From positions 42,386-106,385 of the forward strand of contig NZ_AMRK01000012.1 in assembly GCF_000299875.1 (NCBI RefSeq): a stretch of 64,000 nucleotides of DNA, given 5' to 3'. The position numbers and the translations under genes are program-made. Numbering within the stretch: the first letter of the stretch is position 1; the number at the start of each line of letters is the position of its first letter. This document shows, one piece after another, positions 1 through 8,354 of the stretch. Origin of the DNA: Celeribacter baekdonensis B30. GTDB lineage: Bacteria > Pseudomonadota > Alphaproteobacteria > Rhodobacterales > Rhodobacteraceae. Under the pieces are notes generated by a model. It was not told the DNA's origin, searched no databases, and saw only the letters and a program-made list of their open reading frames with translations.

Positions 1-324
1 GAAATCGCGAGTTTCACCGAAGAGGACTGCGTTCTGTTTTTCGCGCTGCCCCGGCGCATTCGCGACAATGACCTGATCCTCGAACACATTCGCAAGTCCG
101 GAGCGAAACTGCTTTATATTACAGATGACAAAATGCCCCCGCATTCCGGGGTCACATGGCACCTGCGCTGCCGGATCGCGGCGCCGGGGCAGTTGTTCAA
201 TCATGTGAGCGTCATTGGGCTGTGCCATCTCTTGGCGACTCGTGTGATCGAGCGCGCAGGCACACCGGCCCGCAAGCGCCTGTCCTACATCGAAGCCCTC
301 CACGATTCGCTCAATGAGCTTTAA
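1..324 (+). CDS. MurR/RpiR-family transcriptional regulator, C-terminal part (5' truncated by window)
   Basis: The reading frame is open from base 1 and ends at 324, giving about 107 residues of the C-terminal part of a regulator. The visible part reads like the SIS (sugar isomerase) effector domain of RpiR-type regulators: a beta strand with VLFFALPRR, then a helix, then KLLYITDD, and a closing helical region. The N-terminal HTH lies outside the window. RpiR-type proteins usually bind a small metabolite through the SIS domain and control an adjacent catabolic or transport operon. The gene is co-directional with the ABC/TRAP operon that starts at 511, and a large inverted repeat lies between them, so local control is plausible. 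The family call rests on the partial sequence only. Confidence 0.72.
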   Translation, partial: EIASFTEEDCVLFFALPRRIRDNDLILEHIRKSGAKLLYITDDKMPPHSGVTWHLRCRIAAPGQLFNHVSVIGLCHLLATRVIERAGTPARKRLSYIEALHDSLNEL

Positions 325-392
325 AGCGCCCATCCTCTAAGCGTTTCGCCCAAATTTCATGCGCCAAGCGGGGTGTTTCCTGCTGTGCTGGA

Positions 393-435
393 TTGAAAAA
401 TAATTTTCACAATCTTTGTGAAAGAAAATTATTGA
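393..435. promoter_or_regulatory. Large inverted repeat, candidate operator of the transporter operon
   Basis: The core is a perfect palindrome, TTTCACAA-TCT-TTGTGAAA, at 405-423. It sits inside a longer AT-rich inverted repeat (left arm 393-412, right arm 416-435) whose outer parts, AATAATTTT and AAAATTATT, also match but with a 4-base offset on the right. It lies about 75 bases upstream of the substrate-binding-protein start, next to an RpiR-type regulator gene. The symmetry is seen directly; the regulator assignment is inferred from position. Confidence 0.6.
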
Positions 436-510
436 CCAAATTTTTTCAGAAAATACGTTGATGAAAAGCTTCAATCAGACAGAACTCACACCCCGAACAC
501 GAGGAAGACC

Positions 511-2151
511 ATGAAAAATCCTATCCCCCGCGCGTCAGGACCTCTGCCTTCTCTGAAATCCATGCTGAGGCTCTCACTGGCTGCGGCCGCACTTTCTATC
601 GGGCTATCCGGCGCAGCACTGGCCGAAGGCTCGCTGCGCATCGCGATGACCTCCTCCGATGTGCCGCTTCCGAACGGCCAGACAGATCAGGGCGCGGAAG
701 GCATGCGCTTTATGGGCTATCAGGTGTTCGAGGCGCTCGTTGCCTATGACCTGTCCTCGGCCGACAAACCTGTGACGTTGATCCCCGGCCTCGCGTCCGA
801 GTGGTCGGTCGATCCCGAAGATCAAACCAAATGGACTTTCACACTCCGCAAAGGTGTCACCTTCCATGACGGATCTGCCTTCGACTCCCATGCCGTCGTC
901 TGGAACTTTGACAAGATCCTGAACCCCGATGCGGCGCAATATGACGAAAAGCAATCGGCACAGGGCAGGGGTCGCATCCCGACCGTCGCGAGCTACCGTG
1001 CGGTGGATGATATGACCTTCGAGATCACCACAACCGCGCCGGATGCGCTGATCCCCTATCAGATTGCGTGGATCGTGATGTCCTCTCCTGCCGCCTATGA
1101 GGCTGCCGGAAGCTGGGATGCTTTCCTGCAATCGCCCTCCGGCACTGGGCCGTTCAAGGTGTCCGAATATGTGCCCCGCGAACGCGCCGTGTTGGTGCCA
1201 TATGATGGCTACTGGAACGAAGATCGCAAATCCGATCTCGACGAATTGGTTTTGATGCCGGTGCCCGATCCCTCCGCGCGCGTCGCCGCGCTGCGCTCGG
1301 GTCAGGTCGACTGGATCGAAGCTCCGCCGCCGGATGCGCTCGATAGCCTCAAAGCCGCAGGTTTTACTATCTCCTCGAACGTCTACCCGCATGTCTGGCC
1401 GTGGCATTTCTCCATGCTCGATGGCTCGCCCTGGGCCGATGAACGTATCCGCAAGGCCGCGAACCTCGCCATCGACCGCGAAGGGATGAAGGTGCTTTTG
1501 GGCGGCATGATGGTGCCTGCGAAAGGCATGGTGCCGGAAACCAGCGACTGGTTCGGCACGCCTGAGTTCGAGGTCAAATACGATCCCGAGGCGGCCATCG
1601 CCCTGATGAAGGAGGCAGGCTACGGCCCGGACAACCGGCTCAAGGTCAAAGCGATCATCTCGCCTGCGGGCTCCGGCCAGATGCAGCCCATGTTGATGAA
1701 CGAGCTGATCCAACAGAACCTCGCCGCCATCGGTATCGACGTGGAATTCGATGTGCGCGACTGGAACGCGCTTCTGGCGAACTGGCGGGCCGGGGCGAAA
1801 GATGCCTCTACCGACGGCGCGCAGTCCACGAACAGCTCCTACTTTAGCCAAGATCCGTTCACCTCTCTGATGCGGCACATCGACAGCCGTTTGGTTGCGC
1901 CGAAGGGCACGAACTGGGGCTATTACAGCAACCCGGAAGCCGATGCGCTGATCGACCAGATCCGCACCACCTTCGACCCGGCAGAACAGCTTGAGGCCAT
2001 TCAGGCGCTGCATGAGCTTTATGTGAACGACGCGCTGTTCCTGTTCGTGGCCCATGACGTCGCGCCGCGCGCCATGGCGCCCGAGGTCCAAGGCTTTGTT
2101 CAGGCTCAGAACTGGTTCCAGGACCTCACCCCTGTGACCATCGAAGAGTAA
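511..2151 (+). CDS. ABC transporter substrate-binding protein, peptide/nickel family (SBP_bac_5)
   Basis: This 546-residue periplasmic binding protein opens an operon with two DppBC-type permeases and two DppDF-type ATPases. A signal peptide is clear: a basic start, a hydrophobic stretch around residues 20-36 and an Ala-x-Ala cleavage site before EGSLR. Family 5 features follow, including the WTFTLRKGVTFHDG block near residue 110 and GTGPFKVSEY near 215. The length fits the family (500-550 residues). A GAGGAAG ribosome site precedes the ATG by a good distance. The substrate is unknown: family 5 proteins bind dipeptides, oligopeptides, opines, glutathione or sugars. The racemase-like gene downstream suggests an amino-acid- or hydantoin-like compound, which is inference. 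Confidence 0.9.
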   Translation: MKNPIPRASGPLPSLKSMLRLSLAAAALSIGLSGAALAEGSLRIAMTSSDVPLPNGQTDQGAEGMRFMGYQVFEALVAYDLSSADKPVTLIPGLASEWSVDPEDQTKWTFTLRKGVTFHDGSAFDSHAVVWNFDKILNPDAAQYDEKQSAQGRGRIPTVASYRAVDDMTFEITTTAPDALIPYQIAWIVMSSPAAYEAAGSWDAFLQSPSGTGPFKVSEYVPRERAVLVPYDGYWNEDRKSDLDELVLMPVPDPSARVAALRSGQVDWIEAPPPDALDSLKAAGFTISSNVYPHVWPWHFSMLDGSPWADERIRKAANLAIDREGMKVLLGGMMVPAKGMVPETSDWFGTPEFEVKYDPEAAIALMKEAGYGPDNRLKVKAIISPAGSGQMQPMLMNELIQQNLAAIGIDVEFDVRDWNALLANWRAGAKDASTDGAQSTNSSYFSQDPFTSLMRHIDSRLVAPKGTNWGYYSNPEADALIDQIRTTFDPAEQLEAIQALHELYVNDALFLFVAHDVAPRAMAPEVQGFVQAQNWFQDLTPVTIEE

Positions 2152-2176
2152 CGCGACAGCCCTGGAGGACTGGCCC

Positions 2177-3118
2177 ATGTTGGGATACATACTGAAACGA
2201 CTGCTCTATGCCGTGCCCGTCACGCTGGCGGTCAGCATCATCTGTTTCTCTCTGGTTCAGCTTGCTCCGGGGGATCCGCTCACGGTCGTGCTCCCCGCCG
2301 ACGCCTCGCAAGAGATTGTCGACCAGACCCGGGCACGCTACGGCCTTGATAAACCCCTGCCGACGCAATATCTTTTGTGGCTCAGCAATGTTCTACAGGG
2401 TGATCTGGGCACCTCGATCGCCTCTGGCCGGTCGGTTTCAAGCGAGATCGGCCATGCCATCGGCTACACCCTGTCCGTGGCAGTTCTGGCCTGTCTTCTG
2501 GCGCTGGTGGCCGGTCTCGCCCTAGGGCTTGTGGCGGGCTACACTATGGGCTCACCGATGGACAAAATCGCCTCGGCCACTGCAATCTCGGGCGTCTCCG
2601 TGCCGCATTACTGGCTTGGCATCGTGTTGGTGGTGTTTTTCTCCGTCAAACTCGGCTGGTTTCCGGCCATGGGTGCGGGGCGGTCGGGACAAAGCCTTGG
2701 TGACGCCTTGAGCTTCATGATCCTGCCGGTTCTGACCATGGCCGCCATGCCCGCGGGCATCATCACCCGGTCTGTACGGGCGCTGGTGGCGGAAAAGCTC
2801 GGGCAAGAATTCGTCACGGCACTGCGCGCCAAGGGCATGACCAGCCCGCACATCTTCGCCCATGTCGTCAAGAACGCCGCCCCCACAGCACTAGCCGTGA
2901 TCGGGGTGCAGATGGGCTATCTCATGGCTGGGTCTATCCTTGTCGAGACCGTCTTTGCCTGGCCCGGCACGGGGCTTTTGCTCAACAACGCCATCCTAAC
3001 GCGGGACATCCCGCTGTTGCAGGGCACCATTCTGGTCCTTGCCCTGATCTTCGTCGCGCTCAATCTGATTGTCGACATCCTTCAACCTCTGTTCGATCCG
3101 AGGATTCAACGCGCATGA
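2177..3118 (+). CDS. ABC transporter permease, DppB/OppB type
   Basis: A 313-residue inner-membrane permease with six predicted membrane segments. It has the usual N-terminus of this subfamily (MLGYILKRLLYAVPV, then a first TM) and the LVQLAPGDP motif after TM1. The cytoplasmic EAA-type loop near residues 200-230 (LRAKGMTSPHIFAHVVKNA) contacts the ATPase. A GGAGG ribosome site lies just upstream, and the gene follows the binding protein by 25 bases. Its stop overlaps the next start by 4 bases, so the two permeases are probably translationally coupled and form a heterodimeric channel. Confidence 0.93.
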   Translation: MLGYILKRLLYAVPVTLAVSIICFSLVQLAPGDPLTVVLPADASQEIVDQTRARYGLDKPLPTQYLLWLSNVLQGDLGTSIASGRSVSSEIGHAIGYTLSVAVLACLLALVAGLALGLVAGYTMGSPMDKIASATAISGVSVPHYWLGIVLVVFFSVKLGWFPAMGAGRSGQSLGDALSFMILPVLTMAAMPAGIITRSVRALVAEKLGQEFVTALRAKGMTSPHIFAHVVKNAAPTALAVIGVQMGYLMAGSILVETVFAWPGTGLLLNNAILTRDIPLLQGTILVLALIFVALNLIVDILQPLFDPRIQRA

Positions 3119-3993
3119 CTGTTTCCGAGAATGCACTTTCGGCCCAGCCCACGCGCTCGCAAGGCTATTGGTCCAATGTCTGGCGCAAACTGTTGCGAGA
3201 CCGGGTGTCGGTTGCCTGCATGATCGTGCTGGCCGTCATCATCCTGTCGGCCATATTTGCCCCGCTTCTGACCTCCTACGACCCGGCCATCGGCAGCGTG
3301 GTGCAACGCCTGAAACCGCCCTTGACCGACGGCTACATCCTCGGCACCGACGAGTTGGGTCGCGATATGCTGACGCGGTTGCTTTACGGTGGGCGCATGT
3401 CCCTGATCATGGGCATTCTGCCAGTGCTTCTGGCGCTTTTGATCGGTGGCACGCTTGGCACGGTTGCGGGCTTTGTCGGCGGCTGGACAAACACCATCAT
3501 CATGCGCGCCACGGATGTGGTCTTTGCCTTCCCCTCAATCCTTCTGGCCGTCGCCATCGCGGGCGCCTTGGGATCGGGTCTTTTGAATGCGCTGATCGCG
3601 CTGACCGTCGTGCTGATCCCACCCATGGTGCGGGTCACGGAAAGTGCGACGACACAGGTCCGCAGCCTCGATTTCGTCGAAGCGGCACGCGCCAGCGGCG
3701 CAGGCGGGCTGACCATCATCCGGGTGCATATTCTCGGCAACATCCTCGCGCCTATCGTCGTCTATGCCACGAGCCTCCTGTCGGTCGCGATCATCATGTC
3801 GGCGGGTCTGTCGTTCATCGGCCTTGGGACGAAACCGCCGACACCCGAATGGGGGCTGATGCTCAACACGCTGCGCTCCGCCATCTACAGCCAGCCTCTG
3901 ATCGCAGCACTTCCCGGTGTTTTCATCTTCGCCGTTTCCCTGTCTTTCAACCTGCTTTCGGACGGGCTTCGCTCCGCCATGGATATGTCATGA
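3115..3993 (+). CDS. ABC transporter permease, DppC/OppC type
   Basis: A 292-residue permease partner of the preceding gene. It has a long cytoplasmic N-terminus, a first membrane segment (about residues 38-58), and the DppC hallmark ILGTDELGRDMLTRLLYG near residues 78-95. The EAA-type loop EAARASGAGGLTIIRVHILGN is near 185-205. The start codon lies inside the previous stop (ATGA overlap), and the stop in turn overlaps the next ATPase start. The tight packing shows that one five-gene transporter unit is made from a single transcript. Confidence 0.93.
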   Translation: MTVSENALSAQPTRSQGYWSNVWRKLLRDRVSVACMIVLAVIILSAIFAPLLTSYDPAIGSVVQRLKPPLTDGYILGTDELGRDMLTRLLYGGRMSLIMGILPVLLALLIGGTLGTVAGFVGGWTNTIIMRATDVVFAFPSILLAVAIAGALGSGLLNALIALTVVLIPPMVRVTESATTQVRSLDFVEAARASGAGGLTIIRVHILGNILAPIVVYATSLLSVAIIMSAGLSFIGLGTKPPTPEWGLMLNTLRSAIYSQPLIAALPGVFIFAVSLSFNLLSDGLRSAMDMS

Positions 3994-5012
3994 CCGATCA
4001 AGGCCTTACACCTCCCCAAACGGTCCCCGCGCTCAGCGCGACAAGCCTGAACAAGACCTTCACCGTGCGTGAAAACGGACTTGGAAAGCCTGCACGATAT
4101 GTCCATGCGGTATCGGATTTCAGCTTCGATCTGCCCGTAGGCTCCACCCTTGGCATCGTTGGCGAGTCCGGCTGTGGCAAGTCGACCACCGCGCGGTTGT
4201 TGATGCATCTTGTCAAACCCGACAGCGGGCAAATCCGCCTTTCCGGCGAGCCGGTGAGCAGGGCCAAGCGCGATCTGAAACAGTTCCGCCGCAAGGTGCA
4301 GATGGTCTTTCAAGATAGCTCCGCCTCGCTCAATCCCCGCCTGACCATCGAGCAATCCATCACCTTCGCGCCCATGGTGCATGGTGTGTCTTTGAGAGCG
4401 GCGCGCGAGACCGCGTGGCGCTTGCTGGACCGTGTGGGACTCGATCCCGCGCGCTTTACCGGGCGCTATCCTCATGAGCTGTCTGGCGGTCAGCGCCAGC
4501 GTGTCAACATCGCCCGCGCTCTTGCGCTCAACCCGAGAGTGGTGATTTTCGACGAGGCGGTATCAGCGCTCGACAAATCGGTCGAAGCCCAGGTTCTGAA
4601 CCTCTTGAACGAGCTGAAAGCCGAGTTTGGCCTGAGCTATATCTTTATCAGTCACGATCTCAACGTGGTGCGCTACATTTCCGACCATGTTCTGGTGATG
4701 TATCTCGGGCAGGTCGTGGAACAGGGGCCGGTCGACCAGGTTTACGCCACCCCGCGTCATCCCTACACGCGCGCCCTTCTGGCCTCGATGCCAAGCCCGG
4801 ACCCGGAACAACGCACCATGGCCGCGCCGATCACCGGCGATCCGCCGAGCCCGATTGATCTGCCGCCCGGCTGCCGCTTTGCCCCGCGTTGTGCCTTTGC
4901 GGAAAGCATCTGCGACACCATGCCCTACGAGCTGCGCCACGGCGAGACGCGCGTGCGGTGCCATATGGCCGATCCGAAATTGGGTCATTCCAAGGCCGAG
5001 GTGATACAATGA
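3990..5012 (+). CDS. ABC transporter ATP-binding protein, DppF/OppF type
   Basis: A 340-residue ATPase. It has Walker A GESGCGKST (near residue 55), Q-loop QMVFQD, signature LSGGQRQR, Walker B VVIFDEAVSALD and an H-loop histidine in FISHDLN. The C-terminal oligopeptide/dipeptide extension (PPGCRFAPRC) carries the cysteines typical of DppD/F subunits. The ATG at 3990 overlaps the previous stop by four bases. The frame is open further upstream, but that part reads as a shadow of the permease gene, so the overlapping start is preferred. It should pair with the next ATPase as a heterodimer. Confidence 0.92.
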   Translation: MTDQGLTPPQTVPALSATSLNKTFTVRENGLGKPARYVHAVSDFSFDLPVGSTLGIVGESGCGKSTTARLLMHLVKPDSGQIRLSGEPVSRAKRDLKQFRRKVQMVFQDSSASLNPRLTIEQSITFAPMVHGVSLRAARETAWRLLDRVGLDPARFTGRYPHELSGGQRQRVNIARALALNPRVVIFDEAVSALDKSVEAQVLNLLNELKAEFGLSYIFISHDLNVVRYISDHVLVMYLGQVVEQGPVDQVYATPRHPYTRALLASMPSPDPEQRTMAAPITGDPPSPIDLPPGCRFAPRCAFAESICDTMPYELRHGETRVRCHMADPKLGHSKAEVIQ

Positions 5013-5983
5013 ACACGCCCCTTTTGTCCGCCAAGGATCTGACCGTGCAGTTTCGCACTCCGAAAGGGCCGATCACGGCCGTCAATGGCATCGACCTGAC
5101 GCTTGAGCGCGGTGAAGTGCTCGGCATCATCGGGGAAAGCGGCAGCGGCAAAAGCGTCACCATGCGGGCGCTCTTGCGCATTCTCCCGGAGGCCAAGACG
5201 GAAATTGCCGGCGATCTGAAACTCGATGGCAAAGATGTGCTGAGCCTCAAGGGCCACGATCTTGCGGCTTATCGCGGTGGCGATGTCTCCATGGTGTTTC
5301 AGGAACCGGCGACGGCGCTCGACCCGGTCTTCACCATCGGCACCCAGATTTCCGAGACCGTTCGTCGGCACCGCAAGGTGAGCCGCAAAGACGCCCAAGC
5401 GCGGGCGCTCGAAATGCTCGAGCTCGTGCGCATCCCCTCGCCAGCTTCGCGTTTGGGCAATTATCCGCACGAGATGTCCGGCGGTATGCGCCAACGCGCA
5501 ATGATCGCGTTGGCGCTGGCCGCAGGGCCAAAGCTTTTGCTCGCCGATGAGCCGACAACCGCGCTCGATGCAACGGTGCAGATCCAGGTGATCCTGCTGC
5601 TCAGGGAGCTGCAAAGGGAGATGGGCATGGCAACGATTTTCGTCACGCATGACGTGGGCGTGGCCGCCGAAATCTCTGACCGGATCGCGGTGATGTATGC
5701 CGGGCGGATCGTGGAAACGGGCACCGCCGCCGAAGTTCTGAAAAACCCGAAACATCCCTACACGCAGGGGCTTTTGTCCTCGACCGTTCAAGGCGCTGTA
5801 CCCGGCACCCCGATCAAGGCCATTCCCGGCATGCCACCCGATCTGGCGCAGATGCCGCCAGGCTGCGCCTTTGCCCCCCGCTGCCCCCTGGCCACGTCGG
5901 CCTGTCAGGCTGCGGTGCCGGACTTGCGGGCGCAAGGCGGGGAACGCCGCGTCGCCTGCGTCAGACTGGAGGAGATCGCATGA
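5009..5983 (+). CDS. ABC transporter ATP-binding protein, DppD/OppD type
   Basis: A 324-residue ATPase, the second of the pair. It has Walker A GESGSGKSV (near residue 42), Q-loop VFQEPATALDP, the slightly variant signature MSGGMRQR usual in DppD, Walker B LLLADEPTTALD and the H-loop FVTHD. The C-terminal PPGCAFAPRCP element is the oligopeptide-type extension. It starts at an ATG overlapping the preceding stop by four bases and ends overlapping the racemase-family gene in the same way. This makes a fully coupled ABC unit from 511 to 5983. Confidence 0.92.
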   Translation: MNTPLLSAKDLTVQFRTPKGPITAVNGIDLTLERGEVLGIIGESGSGKSVTMRALLRILPEAKTEIAGDLKLDGKDVLSLKGHDLAAYRGGDVSMVFQEPATALDPVFTIGTQISETVRRHRKVSRKDAQARALEMLELVRIPSPASRLGNYPHEMSGGMRQRAMIALALAAGPKLLLADEPTTALDATVQIQVILLLRELQREMGMATIFVTHDVGVAAEISDRIAVMYAGRIVETGTAAEVLKNPKHPYTQGLLSSTVQGAVPGTPIKAIPGMPPDLAQMPPGCAFAPRCPLATSACQAAVPDLRAQGGERRVACVRLEEIA

Positions 5984-6684
5984 CCCGCCCCCCTTATCGT
6001 ATCGCTTTGCTCAACCCGAACACCAATACGGCCACGACGGCTTTGATGACCGGCATCGCGCAGGCGCTTTGCCCGCCGAATGTCGAGGTGCAGGGCCACA
6101 CGATGATGCTTGGCCCGAGCATCATCACCAACGAAGCCGCACTTGAAGCCGCGGCGAAACAGGTGGTGACGGTCGGTGTCGGGCTTGCCTCCGCCGGTGT
6201 GGACGCGCTGATCGTATCGGCCTTTGGCGATCCGGGGCTTTTGGATCTGCGCGACCGTGTCGACATTCCCGTCGCGGGGATTGCCGAAGCGGGAATGGCA
6301 GAAGCCGCCAAGGATGGGCGGAAGTTTTCGATCATCACCACAACGCCAGACCTTGAGGCCTCAATTCTCGAAAAAGTCACGCTCTATGGCTATCAGGAGC
6401 AACTTGCCTCTCTGCGCATTTCCGAGGGTGATGCCTTTGCCGTGATGGCAGACGAGGCCCGCATGAAGGCCGCGCTCATCGCCATCGCGCGGCAATGCGA
6501 AACAGATGGGGCCGAGGCCCTGTTGCTGGGCGGCGGTCCCTTGGCCCGCGCCGCCACAGCGGTCGCGGATGCGATCCCCTTGCCGATCATCGAGCCAGTG
6601 TCCGCTGGCCTGCGTTACGCCCTGAACACTTTGGGCCTGACGTTTTCATTCCCTGAAAGACGATCATCCATGTCGCTTTCTTAA
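5980..6684 (+). CDS. Aspartate/glutamate/hydantoin racemase-family protein, catalytic cysteines apparently absent
   Basis: A 234-residue protein with the Asp/Glu/hydantoin racemase fold. The N-terminal LLNPNTNTATT motif binds the substrate carboxylate, a central FGDPGLLDLR motif follows, and a C-terminal LLLGGGPLARAA loop aligns with the second catalytic loop. Active racemases have Cys just before the GDPGL motif and Cys in a GCxGM-type loop. Here these positions read Ser-Ala-Phe-Gly-Asp and Gly-Gly-Gly-Pro, so neither catalytic thiol is visible. It may be a lyase, decarboxylase or isomerase variant, or a non-catalytic binder. It is coupled to the ABC ATPase by ATGA overlap and is followed 30 bases later by the TRAP binding protein. 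Confidence 0.8.
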   Translation: MTRPPYRIALLNPNTNTATTALMTGIAQALCPPNVEVQGHTMMLGPSIITNEAALEAAAKQVVTVGVGLASAGVDALIVSAFGDPGLLDLRDRVDIPVAGIAEAGMAEAAKDGRKFSIITTTPDLEASILEKVTLYGYQEQLASLRISEGDAFAVMADEARMKAALIAIARQCETDGAEALLLGGGPLARAATAVADAIPLPIIEPVSAGLRYALNTLGLTFSFPERRSSMSLS

Positions 6685-6714
6685 TTTTCCCGACCCCAAC
6701 CAAAGAGTAAAACG

Positions 6715-7755
6715 ATGTTCACATCCTTCCACCGCATTTCTGCGGCATCTCTTCTGCTGCTTGCAACGGCGCTTCCGTCGCAGGCCGAAACCCTGCGCTG
6801 GCTGACCCAGACCCAGTCGCACAACGCCCAATACCCGGTTGAAATGGCCGCGATTGAGGCCATTGGCGCTACGGGCGTCACTGTCGAGCGCAACGAATTT
6901 CAGGTTCTGGGCCTGAACCTCGCGGACTCCCTGCGTCTCGTCGGCTCCGGCGCGTTTCAGCTTGGCACCACACAGGTCGGCTCCGCCGCGAAAGACGATC
7001 CTTTCCTCGAAGGCATCGACCTGATCGGCGTGTCCACCAACATGGATGAGCTGAAACAGGCCGTGGACGCCTATCGCGAGGCGTTCAACGCCCGTCTGGG
7101 TGAGAAATTCGGCGTCAAAGCCGTGGCGATTTGGCCCTTCGGGCCGCAGGTGTTCCTCTGCAACCAGCCGGTTGAGACGCTCGACGACCTTCAGGGTCTG
7201 AAAGTACGCTCTTTCACCGCCTCCATGTCGACCTTGCTCAAAGATCTGGGCGCAACGCCTGTCACGCTGAGCTTCCCCGAGGTCTACCCGGCGCTTCAGC
7301 GCGGTGTGGCCTCCTGCGGCGTCACCTCGCCGACCTCGTCCAACACCGGCAAATGGCCAGAAGTGACCAGCCATCTCTATCCGCTCTCCGTCTCCGGCTC
7401 TGTTCAGGCGCATCTGGTCAATCTTGAGTGGTTGAACGGCCTTTCCGAGGAACAGAACGCCGCTTTCGAAGCCAGCATGGCGGAGATGGAAACCGGGTTT
7501 TGGGCGCTTGCCGTCGAGACCAACGATGTGGCGCAAAGCTGTTCCACGGGCGGGGACTGCCCGGACGATGGGCTCTACACTTCTTACGACATGACGCTGG
7601 TGCCGGTAAGCGACACCGACAAAGCGACCGTCGCTGAGGTTGCCGCCACTAAAATTCTGCCGGAATGGGCGGCGCGCTGTGAGGCGGGTTATCCGGGCTG
7701 CACCGAGATATGGAACGACACAGTCGGCAAGGCACGGGGGCTCGTGATCGAATGA
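6715..7755 (+). CDS. TRAP transporter solute-binding protein, DctP family
   Basis: A 346-residue periplasmic binding protein with a clear signal peptide ending in Ser-Gln-Ala before ETLRW. The DctP core includes LQGLKVRSFT (near residues 160-170), where the arginine normally salt-bridges a substrate carboxylate, and the following ALQRGVASCGVTS segment. Its length is typical. It is first of a dctP-dctQ-dctM set, immediately after the racemase-like gene, with a purine-rich site (AAAGAG) before the ATG. The substrate is probably an organic acid, since TRAP systems mostly import carboxylates by a sodium gradient. Having ABC and TRAP importers in one operon suggests two related substrates or two forms of one. 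Confidence 0.88.
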   Translation: MFTSFHRISAASLLLLATALPSQAETLRWLTQTQSHNAQYPVEMAAIEAIGATGVTVERNEFQVLGLNLADSLRLVGSGAFQLGTTQVGSAAKDDPFLEGIDLIGVSTNMDELKQAVDAYREAFNARLGEKFGVKAVAIWPFGPQVFLCNQPVETLDDLQGLKVRSFTASMSTLLKDLGATPVTLSFPEVYPALQRGVASCGVTSPTSSNTGKWPEVTSHLYPLSVSGSVQAHLVNLEWLNGLSEEQNAAFEASMAEMETGFWALAVETNDVAQSCSTGGDCPDDGLYTSYDMTLVPVSDTDKATVAEVAATKILPEWAARCEAGYPGCTEIWNDTVGKARGLVIE

Positions 7756-8354
7756 GCCGGTTGCCAGCAGAAACACCGTTTGTGTTGAAACGTATCGAGA
7801 CCCTGTCTCGACTGTTTGCCCTTGCGGCCGGAGCATCGGTGGCTCTGCTGGCAGTCCTCATCTGTCTCGACATTGGGGCGCGCAGCCTGCTCAATGTTTC
7901 GTTGCAGGGCACGGATGAGCTTGGCGGCTACGTCCTGGCCTTCGCCGGCTCTTGCGGTTTGGCCTATACGCTCTTGCACAAAGGTCATCCGCGCATCGAC
8001 ATCGCCCTGAGCCGTTTGCCCCGCGTGTTGCAAAACCCGGCGCATGTTCTGGCGCAGGGCACGCTGGCCGCTATGGCGAGTTTCATGGCCTATCATGCCG
8101 TGGGCGAGTTAGCGCAGACCATTCGCTTTGGTGCGGTGACGAACACACCGCTGCAAACCCCGCTTTGGGTGCCACAAGGGCTTTGGGCTCTGGGCTGCGG
8201 TGTGTTTGCGCTCACCACCATTGCGACCACGCTGCACGCGATCTGGCTCATGGTGCGCGCGCCAGAGAGGGTCGCGCTCTTCTATGGGCCGATGACCGTC
8301 TCGGAAGAAGTTGAAGACTTCATGGAAACACCTCAAGGGGAGGCTCGGTCATGA
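7752..8354 (+). CDS. TRAP transporter small permease, DctQ family
   Basis: A 200-residue membrane protein with four predicted membrane segments, the usual DctQ architecture. A TM runs from about residue 18 to 40, with the family-like GTDELGGYVLAFAGSCGLAY segment near 52-72. The frame is open upstream, but the ATG at 7752 overlaps the dctP stop by four bases and gives a normal N-terminus, so it is preferred. The stop overlaps the dctM start by four bases. DctQ forms a complex with DctM in the inner membrane. Confidence 0.88.
   Translation: MSRLPAETPFVLKRIETLSRLFALAAGASVALLAVLICLDIGARSLLNVSLQGTDELGGYVLAFAGSCGLAYTLLHKGHPRIDIALSRLPRVLQNPAHVLAQGTLAAMASFMAYHAVGELAQTIRFGAVTNTPLQTPLWVPQGLWALGCGVFALTTIATTLHAIWLMVRAPERVALFYGPMTVSEEVEDFMETPQGEARS

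Noticed and set aside
604..2190. 528-residue open frame antisense to the substrate-binding protein
   Set aside because: Arg/His/Gly-rich composition, no family motifs, and it lies fully within a well-supported gene; a GC-bias shadow.
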